Positions 41,904-50,439 of a DNA stretch of 64,000 bases are shown one piece after another. The notes under the pieces are model-generated. The model was not told where the DNA came from and ran no database searches. It worked only from the letters and a program-made list of their open reading frames with translations. A program made the translations under genes and the position numbers. The stretch lies in contig NZ_LT629781.1 in NCBI RefSeq assembly GCF_900105685.1, positions 1,488,001-1,552,000 of the forward strand. The letters are read 5' to 3'. Position 1 is the first letter of the stretch, and every line of letters begins with the position of its first letter. The DNA is from Verrucomicrobium sp. GAS474 (lineage in GTDB: Bacteria > Verrucomicrobiota > Verrucomicrobiia > Methylacidiphilales > GAS474).

Positions 41904-43328
41904 CTAGAACGCCGCGGGGAGCGTGGCGCGGAACGCCAGGATCTCCCCACTCCACGGCGCGATGTGGAGGGAGGCGTCGGCGAGGAGGAGGGTCGCCTCC
42001 TGGAAGGGATTCGCCGCGTTGAGCTCGATCTTCACCTCGTGGGAGGCCTGTGTCGGGACGAAGGTGGCGAAGCTGCCCTCGGCGGAACGGTGGGTCGCGG
42101 GGACGTAGGGGACCCCGGCGGGGCAATCGACGACGACCTTTCCGTCGACGCGGAGGCGGCAGCCGGAACGGGCGAGGGCGACGAGGCGGAACGGCTTGCC
42201 GAGGTCGGCCCCGGGCTTCCATTCGATCGTGCCGCCGCCGTTGGCCTTGATCTCGCCCGGCAGCTCGCCGTTCGCCCAGGGGACGAGGGCGTTCCCGCCG
42301 GTGAAGGAGACGGTGCCGGGGAGCGAGGCGAGGGAGGGGAGCGCCGTCGGGGCCGAGGGGAACCGGGGGGCGAGCTCCTCCGCGCGGGAGCGGAGGGCGA
42401 GGCTCCGGGCGGTCAGTTCCTGGAGGCTCTGCGGCGCGCGGATGCCGACGATGCCCGCGCCGACCTCGACCGAATCGCCGATCGGGGCGATCCATTTCTG
42501 CGGGAGCCGCTCCGCCCCGTGGAGCATGCCGAGGATTGCCCCGGCGGTGGCGGCGGTGCAGTCGGTGTCGTATCCGCCGTTGACGCCGAGGAGGACCGTC
42601 GCCTCGAAGTCGCCCGCGCCGTAGAGGAGCGCCCAGAAGGTGAGGGCGACGTTGAGCGGGGCGTGGGTGAAGTTGTCGCTGTGATGGGCGGCGAGGAGCC
42701 GCTCCCGCGCCGTCCAGCACTCGACGCCCTGGCGGTGGAGGTGGAAGAGGAGGTCGAAGGCCTGGCGGGTCTCGGTGGCGGGATCGACCCGCTTCAGCGC
42801 CTCCTCGATCCCCTCGTCGAGGCCGACGCCGTCGAGGAGGAGGGACTGGAGGACGGCGATGAAGACCTCGCCCGCGACGCCCTCGGCCCCGTGGTCGATC
42901 ATCGAGTCGAGCCGGGCGAAGGCCTCGGCGAGGTCGGGCTTCCCGGCGGCGACGATGGCCCAGACCTCGCTGCGGATCGGGGAGCCCATGCCGGAGGCGA
43001 AGGGATTCTCGTAGACCCCGGCGAGGGCGGCGGGGACGCCCCGGCGGAGGTTCCAGCGGCAGCGGCCGTACTCGTCCCACATGTAGTGGATGTGGGAGAG
43101 CCAGGCGTCGGCGATGGTCTCGATGGTCAGCGGTCCGCGATGGTTCTCCATCCGGTCGAGCCAGACGAGCTGGAGTTCCAGGTCGTCGTTCGGCGGGGCG
43201 ACGGTCGGGACGGGATCGTAGAAGCGGTAGTGCTGCCGCTCGGTCTTCCCCTCGGCGGGAAGGCCGAGGGTGCCGCCGATCGATTTGCCGAGCCAGCCGC
43301 CGTAGGAACGCGATTCGAGGGAGATCAT
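41904..43328 (-). CDS. ADP-ribosylglycohydrolase-fold protein with C-terminal beta domain
   Basis: 474 residues. The N-terminal about 300 residues show the all-helical ADP-ribosylglycohydrolase fold: GGWLGKSIGGTLGLPAEG, the first metal block PPNDDLELQ (usually TDD), and the second VNGGYDTDCTAATAGAILGM. The last about 170 residues (from SLQELTARS) look like a beta-rich sugar-binding-like domain. Classical members remove ADP-ribose from proteins. Its place between two sugar loci, under an IclR-type regulator, suggests a carbohydrate role; that is inference. It lies 104 bases downstream of iclR-1 on the same strand, with a perfect 8+8 inverted repeat between. Confidence 0.78.
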   Translation of the reverse strand: MISLESRSYGGWLGKSIGGTLGLPAEGKTERQHYRFYDPVPTVAPPNDDLELQLVWLDRMENHRGPLTIETIADAWLSHIHYMWDEYGRCRWNLRRGVPAALAGVYENPFASGMGSPIRSEVWAIVAAGKPDLAEAFARLDSMIDHGAEGVAGEVFIAVLQSLLLDGVGLDEGIEEALKRVDPATETRQAFDLLFHLHRQGVECWTARERLLAAHHSDNFTHAPLNVALTFWALLYGAGDFEATVLLGVNGGYDTDCTAATAGAILGMLHGAERLPQKWIAPIGDSVEVGAGIVGIRAPQSLQELTARSLALRSRAEELAPRFPSAPTALPSLASLPGTVSFTGGNALVPWANGELPGEIKANGGGTIEWKPGADLGKPFRLVALARSGCRLRVDGKVVVDCPAGVPYVPATHRSAEGSFATFVPTQASHEVKIELNAANPFQEATLLLADASLHIAPWSGEILAFRATLPAAF

Positions 43329-43374
43329 CTTTTGGGAAGGGGTGGAGATGGGAGTCTATTGAATGGTCACAAAT

Positions 43375-43395
43375 TTTATTTGTCCATCAAATAAA
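43375..43395. promoter_or_regulatory. Perfect inverted repeat TTTATTTG-N5-CAAATAAA, predicted IclR operator
   Basis: Arms 43375-43382 and 43388-43395 pair perfectly around TCCAT, and the right half contains ATCAAATAAAC, the core also found at 44493 and 53889. It lies 46 bases upstream of the ATG of the ADP-ribosylglycohydrolase-like gene. Confidence 0.62.
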
Positions 43396-43432
43396 CCGAC
43401 CGACGCATCGCGTCTCCCTTTGCGCTGAAAAA

Positions 43433-44302
43433 TCACGCCGGATCGGAATCGCCCGTGCCGGGTCCGGACTCCGGCGCGGCCTTTGCGGCGGTCTTCGCGG
43501 CGGGGCCGCGTCCCCGGCGGGCGGCCTTGCGGGGCTGGGTCTGCTGGGCTTCGCGCCACTGGGCCTCGATCGCCGATGCGGCCTGGCTCAGGTCGGCGAA
43601 GAGGGCCTCCCACTGTTCCTCGGTCTCGAGGCGGATGGTGGGGGCGCTCGCCCCGATGGCGGCGACGATCGATCCCCACGGGTCGCGGATGGGGACGGCC
43701 CCGGCGTTCAGCCCGGCGCAGAATTCCTCGCGGGTCCGGGCGCGGCCCTCCTCGCGGACGCGGCGCAGCTCGGCCTTCAGGCTCTCGACGGTGGAGAAGG
43801 TCCGGGGGGTGAAGGCCTGGAGCTTCGTCTCCTGGAGGAAGGCGTCGAGCTCGGGATTCGTCGTCGCGGCGAGGAGGATCTTGCCGACGGCGGTGGCGTA
43901 GGAATGGAGGCTCATGTCCTCCGATTCCTGGGCGCGGAGGGCCTGGCGGCTGGGGACGTACTTCAGGTTCAGCACCCGGCCATGGTCCATCGAGGCGAGC
44001 AGGACGCTCTCGTTCAGCTTCCGCGCCGTCTCCTCGACGATCCCGGAGGCGGAGAGGGTCAGGGAGCGGAGGTACGTGGGATGGCGGGCGAGGAGCATCA
44101 GGCGGATGCCGGGATAGAAGACCTTCGTCTCGGGGTCCTGGCGGAGGTAGCCCCGGAGGCAGAAGGTCCGCGCGATGTTGTGGATCGTGGCGACGTTCAG
44201 CTGCATCTGCTGGGCGAGGGCGCGGGTGCCGATGCCGTCGTGGTGATGGAAGATCGCCTCCAGGACGGAGAGGCTCTTATCGAGGCTTAAGACTCTGGGC
44301 AT
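43433..44302 (-). CDS. IclR-family transcriptional regulator (copy 1)
   Basis: 289 residues. The N-terminal winged HTH is recognisable (SLSVLEAIFHHHDGIGTRALA, then LNVATIHNIARTFCLRGYLRQD). The IclR effector domain follows, with ATAVGKILLAA and GAVPIRDPWGSIVAAIGASAP. The tail of about 30 residues is rich in Lys, Arg, Ala and Pro. It is closely similar to the regulator at 52916 (same HTH segment with three changes), so both may read the same DNA site. It is divergent from the sugar transporter gene at 44633 and upstream of the ADP-ribosylglycohydrolase-like gene. The inducer is unknown, presumably a sugar derivative. Confidence 0.88.
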   Translation of the reverse strand: MPRVLSLDKSLSVLEAIFHHHDGIGTRALAQQMQLNVATIHNIARTFCLRGYLRQDPETKVFYPGIRLMLLARHPTYLRSLTLSASGIVEETARKLNESVLLASMDHGRVLNLKYVPSRQALRAQESEDMSLHSYATAVGKILLAATTNPELDAFLQETKLQAFTPRTFSTVESLKAELRRVREEGRARTREEFCAGLNAGAVPIRDPWGSIVAAIGASAPTIRLETEEQWEALFADLSQAASAIEAQWREAQQTQPRKAARRGRGPAAKTAAKAAPESGPGTGDSDPA

Positions 44303-44397
44303 AAGGGATTCCCCTGATTCTGTTCGGATTTCGTAAACATGACAAAACCTAAAACCAGGTAAAAATCGCTTCGGGAAGGGGAATTTCCCGCGATTTT

Positions 44398-44424
44398 TTA
44401 TTGTTTATATTATGATAACAATAA
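44398..44424. promoter_or_regulatory. Inverted repeat TTATTGTT-N11-AACAATAA
   Basis: Perfect 8-base arms (44398-44405 and 44417-44424) with an 11-base AT-only spacer apart from one G, about 96 bases upstream of the IclR-1 start. It is a candidate autoregulatory site. Confidence 0.5.
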
Positions 44425-44476
44425 CTTCTTAAATCGCTTTTTGTGTAATTTGGATTGCCTGTTTAAAGGAGATGAG

Positions 44477-44509
44477 TATCGTTTGGTTGTTTATCAAATA
44501 GAAACGATA
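44477..44509. promoter_or_regulatory. Nested inverted repeat around TTTATCAAATAGAAAC, predicted IclR operator
   Basis: Outer arms TATCGTTT (44477-44484) and AAACGATA (44502-44509) pair perfectly. Inside, GTTTAT-CAAAT-AGAAAC (44489-44505) is a five-of-six inverted repeat almost identical to the site at 53886-53902. It lies 123 bases before the transporter ATG. Confidence 0.6.
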
Positions 44510-44632
44510 TGTTGTTTTTCGAGGTCGAAAGAGGCGATGCAGGTGGTTTCGAGGCGATCTGTTCCCGAGGCGGACCGCGCTAGGCGTCCTTCTACGTCCC
44601 TTCTCCCTCCCCTGCCGTTCCGTTAATCCGCC

Positions 44633-47176
44633 ATGATCGTCACTTGCAAAAAGGAGATCCCGTTCCGCTGGATTTTCTTCGCCGTCCTTCCCTGGGCCGC
44701 CTTCTCGTTCAACTGGGGCGTGGTCGGCGTCGCCTTCCTGTTCTCGCTGAAGAAATTCATCGAGAACCCGGCGGGACTGACCTTCATCCTCAGCATGCCG
44801 AGCTTCATCTCGGTCGTCACCGCGCCGACGGTCGGCTTCGTCTCCGACCGGATCTGGACCCGCTTCGGGCGGCGGAAGCCGTTCATCATCATCTCGTGGA
44901 CCGGGATCATCACCTCGCTGGTGCTGATGCCGCTGATGCCGAATTTCTGGTCGCTCCTCGTCGTCTACCTTTTCTACAACCTCTCCACCGATCTCAATTC
45001 GGCGCTCGACCCGTTGAAGCAGGAGATCATCCCTCCCCACGAGCGGGGCCGCGCGGTCGGCATGGTCTCGTGGTTCTCGAACCTCGGCTGGATGAGTTTC
45101 TATTTCATCGCCTTCGGCCGCTTCGACGACGTCCGCTACATGGGCGGCAGCCTCTTCGCGGGGGAGAAGGCGCTCTACTGGTCGGCGGCGCTCCTCATCG
45201 CCGTGATGCTCTGCATGATCACGCTCGGGATCAAGGAACTCGACCCGAAGAGCGCCCTGCGCGGGCAGCCGCTCACCCCGAAGAACTTCTTCACCGGGGT
45301 CTTCACCGCGGAGCTCCGCCCCATCTACCTCCTGGTCCTCGGGGCCGCCTCGCTCGGCGCGGGCCTCGGGCCGCTCGGCAACCTCCTCTACATCGACCAG
45401 TGGGGCTACACGAAGCAGCAGATGGGGATCAACATGGCCGTCGGCGGCGTGATCAACCTCTTCATCATCGGCTTGCTCACTGTCTTCGCCGACAAGCTGA
45501 ACCGGATGAAGGCCTACAAGATCCTCATCTTCATCTCGCTCTCGATCAACATCAGCTATTACTGCTACGTCAACTTCGTCCTCCCGGACAAGCATCCCTC
45601 CCTCGTCGAGATCATCTTCTTCGGCGAGACGGGAAGCATCGTCGGCCTCCTCACCGGGATGGTCTACGTCCCCCTCGTCTACGACTACGTCCGCCGGAAC
45701 CGGATGGGCACCTTCGCCGCCGGGTCGGGACTGGTCGGGCGGCTCACCGGGATCATCACGCTGAACGGCGTCGGCCTCTTCGTCTGGGGCTACGCCACCC
45801 TCTTCCTCCCGCCCGCCGGGGAGATGACCCGCGTCGTCCTCCGGGAGGAGACGAGCCGGACCGACCTCCTCGCGGCGCTCCGCTCCGCCCCGTGGGTCCT
45901 CCCTTCCGACGGCAGCGCGGCCCCGGCGCGGGACCTCGACGCGAAGGCGTGGCAGGCCAACGGCACCGCCTCCGAGAGGGGACGGACCTGGGAGATCCGC
46001 CTCCACGACAAGGAGAGCGAGAAGCGGAGCGAGCGGAAGAAGGATCTCAGCTCGAAGCAGTCGCTCCTCGTCTCGTCGGAAGAGCTCCTCGCCGCGAAGG
46101 TCGCCTCGGCGACCCGCCGGGGGGATCCCGCCGCCGTCGGGCGGCTGGGGAAGGAAGTCGCGGCCAAGCGGCAGGAGCGGGAGAAGATCACCGCTGAGAT
46201 CGCCGCGATCGACGCCGAGCTGGCCCGCCGCTCCGAGGCGTTCCACGCGCAGGTGGAGAAGGTCCTCGGCGGACGGATCCTCGCCCCCGGGGAATCGCTG
46301 CGGCGGGCCGCCCTCGGCGAGGCCGTCCTGGTCGAGCTGCCGACGACGGCGCGGCCCGAGGGGAAGGCGCTGGAGAAGGCCTCGGCGGCGCTCCGGCAGG
46401 CCTTCCCCGACCTGATCGACATCCGGCCGCTGAAATTGAAGGAGACGAAGGAGGAGGAAAACGGCTACGCCCTGGTCGTCAGCTTCCCTGCCGGAAGTGG
46501 CGGCGGGAGCGACGCGTCCCTCGCCGAGGCCGTGGCGCGGACGGCGGCGGGGGCGGGCTCCCCGCTCTTCCCCTCCGGAGGCGGCCCGCTCGCTCCCCTC
46601 GGCACCTGGCGCGAGCCCCTTCTCTCGTTCGAGGCGATGGTCGTCGAGAATCCGGTCGATCCCTACGTCTCGCCGATCAACCGGGTCGTGAACGGCCTCT
46701 TCTCCCTCTTCCAGAAAAACCCGACCGCGCGGCGGAAGCTCGACGCGATGGCGAGCACCCTGCGGAGTTCCTCCGGGATCGGCCACCTCCGGATCGATCC
46801 CGGCGCGGAGCCGAAGACCCTCGCCGTCACCGTCGTCCTGCCGCCGACCCTCGAGGGCATGATTCCCACCGCGGGCGACGCGGCGGTCGGCACCCGGCTG
46901 GAGCAGTTGCCGCCCGCCGGGGCGGCCAAGGCGGGAATCGCCGCCGAGGCGCGGCAGTTCTACGACCAGCTGGAGGTCGCCGCCGCGGCCCAGCGGATCA
47001 CCCTGGTCCGGCCCCGGCTGGCGTCGGGCTATGCGCCGATGCAGTATGATTACATGAGCGGTTACCTATGGATGTTCCTGATGAGCGTGATCGGCATCAC
47101 GATGGTCTTCGTCTTCTGCCACGTCGAGCGGAAGGGGTTGGTCCGCAAGCGGGGCGTCGAGGAGGAAAAGGCATGA
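44633..47176 (+). CDS. MFS/GPH-type sugar transporter with a large insert between the last two helices
   Basis: 847 residues, about twice the usual 400-450. Residues 1-393 carry eleven predicted membrane helices of a GPH-like sugar:cation symporter, with loop motif GFVSDRIWTRFGRRKP (68-83), DPLKQEIIPPHERGRAVGM (126-144) and LVYDYVRRNRMGTFAAGSGLVGR (348-370). Residues about 395-805 form a soluble insert: a charged, probably coiled-coil helix (about 455-545, EREKITAEIAAIDAELARR) followed by mixed alpha/beta sequence. A last helix (808-830, GYLWMFLMSVIGITMVFVF) completes the transporter. The gene overlaps the next one by ATGA. It is divergent from IclR-1, which likely controls it. The sugar is unknown, and the insert's function is unrecognised. 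Confidence 0.8.
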   Translation: MIVTCKKEIPFRWIFFAVLPWAAFSFNWGVVGVAFLFSLKKFIENPAGLTFILSMPSFISVVTAPTVGFVSDRIWTRFGRRKPFIIISWTGIITSLVLMPLMPNFWSLLVVYLFYNLSTDLNSALDPLKQEIIPPHERGRAVGMVSWFSNLGWMSFYFIAFGRFDDVRYMGGSLFAGEKALYWSAALLIAVMLCMITLGIKELDPKSALRGQPLTPKNFFTGVFTAELRPIYLLVLGAASLGAGLGPLGNLLYIDQWGYTKQQMGINMAVGGVINLFIIGLLTVFADKLNRMKAYKILIFISLSINISYYCYVNFVLPDKHPSLVEIIFFGETGSIVGLLTGMVYVPLVYDYVRRNRMGTFAAGSGLVGRLTGIITLNGVGLFVWGYATLFLPPAGEMTRVVLREETSRTDLLAALRSAPWVLPSDGSAAPARDLDAKAWQANGTASERGRTWEIRLHDKESEKRSERKKDLSSKQSLLVSSEELLAAKVASATRRGDPAAVGRLGKEVAAKRQEREKITAEIAAIDAELARRSEAFHAQVEKVLGGRILAPGESLRRAALGEAVLVELPTTARPEGKALEKASAALRQAFPDLIDIRPLKLKETKEEENGYALVVSFPAGSGGGSDASLAEAVARTAAGAGSPLFPSGGGPLAPLGTWREPLLSFEAMVVENPVDPYVSPINRVVNGLFSLFQKNPTARRKLDAMASTLRSSSGIGHLRIDPGAEPKTLAVTVVLPPTLEGMIPTAGDAAVGTRLEQLPPAGAAKAGIAAEARQFYDQLEVAAAAQRITLVRPRLASGYAPMQYDYMSGYLWMFLMSVIGITMVFVFCHVERKGLVRKRGVEEEKA

Positions 47177-47772
47177 GCGACGAGATCCCGATGAATCCTT
47201 CCGTCCGGGCCCGGGCCGAGGCCGAGGGCGATTACGGCACCTACACGCCGGGCTATGCCCGGTCGAAGGCGGTGATGATCGCCGTCGGCCTCTGCATCAT
47301 GGGCTTCGGCTTCAGCCAGCTGGTCCTCCCGCTCCGCCTCCTCGCCTTCGGCGGGCGGGCGCGGGCCGAGGCGGTCGCGGTGGTCAAGGAAAAGGAGGGC
47401 CTCCCCCCCGGCGTGCTGCGGAGCGATGCCGAGATCGCGAAACAGCTCGAACCCCGCGACCGGAGCTACACGTTCTGGAACACGTTCCGTTTCCGCACCC
47501 GGGAGGGCGTCGTCGTCGAGGTCCGCGCGCCGGTCGGAAGCCAGCTGAAGCCGCTCTACGCCCTGATCGACGAGGAGGGGCTGCCGACGGGCGACCTCGT
47601 CTGGTACGACAAGGCCTGCCCGGAAACCGTCGTCTTCCCGCTGATCGTCAGCACGTGGTTCGCCCCCGTCATGATCGTCCTCGGCGGGGCGCTCACGGTC
47701 TTCGTCGGCTCTTTCCTCTTCTACTGGGCGAACAGGCCGATCGCCCTCCCCCGCATCGGGGAATCGTCCTAA
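47173..47772 (+). CDS. Small two-helix membrane protein, translationally coupled to the transporter
   Basis: 199 residues from the ATG at 47173, which overlaps the transporter TGA as ATGA. A cytoplasmic N-terminus (about 35 residues) is followed by a helix (AVMIAVGLCIMGFGFSQLVLPLRLLAF), a soluble segment of about 110 residues between the helices with FRTREGVVVEVRAPVGSQLKP, and a second helix (TWFAPVMIVLGGALTVFVGSFLFYWA). The layout resembles DUF3592-type membrane proteins, without certainty. The strict coupling implies it is made in fixed ratio with the transporter and may be an accessory subunit. Confidence 0.72.
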   Translation: MSDEIPMNPSVRARAEAEGDYGTYTPGYARSKAVMIAVGLCIMGFGFSQLVLPLRLLAFGGRARAEAVAVVKEKEGLPPGVLRSDAEIAKQLEPRDRSYTFWNTFRFRTREGVVVEVRAPVGSQLKPLYALIDEEGLPTGDLVWYDKACPETVVFPLIVSTWFAPVMIVLGGALTVFVGSFLFYWANRPIALPRIGESS

Positions 47773-47797
47773 AGCCTAGGCCTGCCAGCCTCTCGGC

Positions 47798-48937
47798 TCA
47801 CAGGATGCCGATCAGGCCGAGCCGGAGTTCCGTCCCGGTGCAGTCCGGGCGGTTGCCGTGGAGGAGTTCGAGCTCGAAGGTGTGGCGGCCCGGAGGAAGG
47901 TCGTCGGCGATCACGTAGGGCTGGACCATGCCGCAGTCGCCTCCCCAGTCGTAACGTTCCCGCTTCGTCGCCGTCCACTCGCCGCCGTCGACGCGGTAGG
48001 CGAACTCGGCGGAGCGCTTTCCGTACTCGAAGGCGAGGGCGACGCCCCGGCCCTCGAAGGCGAAGCGGAGGCGGGCTCCCGGCGTGTGCGATTCGAGGAC
48101 CCGGCCGGTGTGGAGCCGGGTCTGGACGCGGCGGAGGACCCACGGTCCCTCGGCCTCGACCGATTCCAGGGGGAGGAGGACGGCGCTCTCCCAGTTCTGC
48201 GGGGAGAGCGGCGCGGGAAGAGCCGCCGGAGCCGAAGGCGAAGCGGCAGAGGCAGGGGCGGCGGCGAATTCCTCCTTCAGGAATCCGATGATCGCCTCGG
48301 CGTAGCTCCAGCTGCCGCGATGGGCGGGATGGAGGCCGTCGGGGAGCCATTCCCCCCACTTCATCGCGCCGGAGCGGACCTCGTTCAGCGCGTGGAGGCC
48401 GGCCCAGACGGAGCTGAGGCCGTAGTGTTCCGCGAGGGCCTCGAACTCGGCGACCGTCGGCGGCATCCGCCCGGCGAGCATGTCGTCGTACATCCCCTGG
48501 CAGTAGGTGTAGACGAGGACGACTTCGTGGCCCGCGGCGAGGAGCTGGCGGATCACTCCCTCGCGGGTCCGGGCGCGGCGTTCGGTCTCGGTGCCGTTGT
48601 CGTTCACGGCGTATTCGACGAAGGTGAGGTGGCATCCCCGGTCGATGATCTCGGCGCGGGCGCGGAGGCAGGCGGAATCGCTCCCCGTCGCCCCCATTCC
48701 GGCGTTCTCGGCCGCGATCCGGGCGCGGGGGAAGGCGGCGGCGAACCAGCGCGCCACCGGGCCGGGCCAGTTCGAGTCGCCGTCCTCGGTGATCGAGCCG
48801 CCGAGGAAGCCGAGCGTCAGCGCCCCTCCGGCGAGGTGGCGCGCCGTCCCGGCGAGGGGACGGCGGCGGCGGACGACGGGGAGGGCGTCGACGGGCTGGG
48901 CGGGGAGGGCGGAGCGGAGCGGAACGGAGGGGGTCAT
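47798..48937 (-). CDS. SGNH/GDSL-type hydrolase (putative carbohydrate esterase)
   Basis: 379 residues from the ATG at 48935-48937, overlapping the upstream stop codon by four bases. SGNH blocks are present: GFLGGSITEDG with Ser48, ENAGMGATGS with Gly82, EYAVNDNG with Asn112, and PDGLHPAHRG with Asp200 and His203. A C-terminal beta domain (about 250-379) resembles the sugar-binding-like domain of SGNH esterases. No signal peptide is visible, so it probably deacetylates imported oligosaccharides in the cytoplasm. It is last in the leftward unit led by IclR-2. Confidence 0.82.
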   Translation of the reverse strand: MTPSVPLRSALPAQPVDALPVVRRRRPLAGTARHLAGGALTLGFLGGSITEDGDSNWPGPVARWFAAAFPRARIAAENAGMGATGSDSACLRARAEIIDRGCHLTFVEYAVNDNGTETERRARTREGVIRQLLAAGHEVVLVYTYCQGMYDDMLAGRMPPTVAEFEALAEHYGLSSVWAGLHALNEVRSGAMKWGEWLPDGLHPAHRGSWSYAEAIIGFLKEEFAAAPASAASPSAPAALPAPLSPQNWESAVLLPLESVEAEGPWVLRRVQTRLHTGRVLESHTPGARLRFAFEGRGVALAFEYGKRSAEFAYRVDGGEWTATKRERYDWGGDCGMVQPYVIADDLPPGRHTFELELLHGNRPDCTGTELRLGLIGIL

Positions 48938-50406
48938 GCCACCACAGCGTACTCGAGGTCGAGGATCTTGGCGATCTCGACGAGCTCGGCGGCATGGTGG
49001 CCGATCCCGAGGGCGAAGTGGTGCGTCGGCCCCTCGGCGACCCACCGCTTGAGGAAGGTGCGGACGTCGGGCTTGAAGATGCCGTGGGTGTTCGTGTTCC
49101 CCGTCGGCGGGATCGGCCGCTTGGCCGACTCGCCCTCGGCGATGACGAACTTGAACTTCCCCTCGCGGGTCTGGCCGATGCTGAGCATCGTGATCGGGCC
49201 TTCCTTGATCTGGAACTCGACCCCGGCGCCGGAGCCCGGCTTGCCGTGGTACTTCTTCAGGCTGCGGATGACCGGCTTGCTCGCCGCGATGTTGATGTGG
49301 TGGGGGCCGTCATGGCCGACGAGGACGCTGTCGAGGGTGAAGTCGATGGGGTGGAACTCGGCGAAGCTGCCGCCGATGTCGAGGCGGTCCATGATCATCA
49401 TCGCGATGCAGGTCTTCAGGTCGAACTCGCCGCACATCGGGAAACCGCCGCCGGTGAGGAGGGAGTTGCCGACGATGAGGTTCGTGACGAGGGTGCGGAG
49501 TTCCGACTCGGGCTCGCCCTCGTAGTAGTAGGCGAGGCCGTCGAGCTTCTTCTCGGCGATGAGGCCCTCCAGCGCCACGGCGGCGCGGGCGGCGATCCCG
49601 AGGTCCTTCTCGGTCAGCTTCTCGGTGAGGGGGTCGGACTTCGGGTCGGGGGTGTCGAAGAAGTCGAGGATCTTCGCCTTCCACGTGTCGACGGCCTTCG
49701 GGTCGGGCTGCGTGTAGTGCTTGAAGATGTCGCCCGGCTCGACGAGGACGACGTGGGGGCCGAAGGCGGCGGTGATCGCCGTCGGGTCGGTGTGCATGTC
49801 GAGCATCGACTCGAGGACGTGGCCCATGAGGCCGATCCGGGCGGTGCGGAGGCTGTGGATGACCTTCGCGATGCCGCACCAGCTCTTCAGCTCGGCCTCG
49901 ACGATGGGGTCGCCCGTCTCGTGGCCGAGGATGACGGCGGGGGGGCGGCGGCCGAAGCGGATGGCGACGCCGGTGAACTCCGGGACGGAGCAGAAATCGT
50001 CGTTCACCAGCTGCATGAAGGTGGTGCCGTTCGCGTAGTCCATCGCGGCGAGGGGCTGGATGGCGACGAGGACGATGGGGACGTTGATCTCGCGGCAGAG
50101 GATGCCGAAGGTCGAGGAGGTGCCGTAGGTGACCATGTCGACGAAGAGGACGTCGATGTCGGCGGCCTTGATCTTCGCGACGGCGTCGTAGGCGGCCTGG
50201 GCGGTGTCGAGCATGCCGAACTCGGCGACCTCGACGCCGTGGGACTCGATCCGGCCCTTCACGTGGGCGATCTTCCGGTGGAGCTCGTCGAGGAGGCCGT
50301 CGAACTGTTTCCAGTAGACGTGGTGGCCGATGCCGAGGAGCCCGGCGCGGGCGCGGAGCGGCTTGATGCGTTGGACTTGCTGGGGGGCGGCGGAGGGGGC
50401 GTGCAT
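48934..50406 (-). CDS. L-arabinose isomerase-like sugar isomerase
   Basis: 490 residues. It matches the arabinose/fucose isomerase superfamily: GIGHHVYWKQFDGLLDEL near residue 25, DVLFVDMVTYGTSSTFGILC in the Rossmann-like N-domain, YYYEGEPESELRTLVTNLIVGNSLLTGGGFPMCGEFD (given in parts) with the metal-binding Glu residues, and the C-terminal HHFALGIGHHAAEL with His ligands. It would convert an aldose such as arabinose to its ketose with a divalent metal. It diverges from classical AraA and may have another substrate. It is 33 bases downstream of the gene ending at 50440 and overlaps the SGNH gene by four bases, so one operon is likely. Confidence 0.75.
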   Translation of the reverse strand: MHAPSAAPQQVQRIKPLRARAGLLGIGHHVYWKQFDGLLDELHRKIAHVKGRIESHGVEVAEFGMLDTAQAAYDAVAKIKAADIDVLFVDMVTYGTSSTFGILCREINVPIVLVAIQPLAAMDYANGTTFMQLVNDDFCSVPEFTGVAIRFGRRPPAVILGHETGDPIVEAELKSWCGIAKVIHSLRTARIGLMGHVLESMLDMHTDPTAITAAFGPHVVLVEPGDIFKHYTQPDPKAVDTWKAKILDFFDTPDPKSDPLTEKLTEKDLGIAARAAVALEGLIAEKKLDGLAYYYEGEPESELRTLVTNLIVGNSLLTGGGFPMCGEFDLKTCIAMMIMDRLDIGGSFAEFHPIDFTLDSVLVGHDGPHHINIAASKPVIRSLKKYHGKPGSGAGVEFQIKEGPITMLSIGQTREGKFKFVIAEGESAKRPIPPTGNTNTHGIFKPDVRTFLKRWVAEGPTHHFALGIGHHAAELVEIAKILDLEYAVVA

Positions 50407-50439
50407 GGGATGGATGGTTGAGGGATTTTTCGGTTTTTT

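Larger units (their letters stand above)
44303..44632. promoter_or_regulatory. 330-base AT-rich divergent region between IclR-1 and the transporter
   Basis: No gene is visible. Markedly AT-rich in the middle. It carries two inverted repeats described separately (44398-44424 and 44477-44509). It must hold both the leftward promoter of the regulator and the rightward promoter of the transporter unit. The last 100 bases before the transporter ATG return to GC-rich DNA with no clear Shine-Dalgarno. Confidence 0.55.

Noticed and set aside
44429-46786. A 785-residue leftward open frame opposite the transporter
   Set aside because: Asp/Glu/Gly/Arg-rich antisense translation; the transporter on the other strand has clear helices and motifs.
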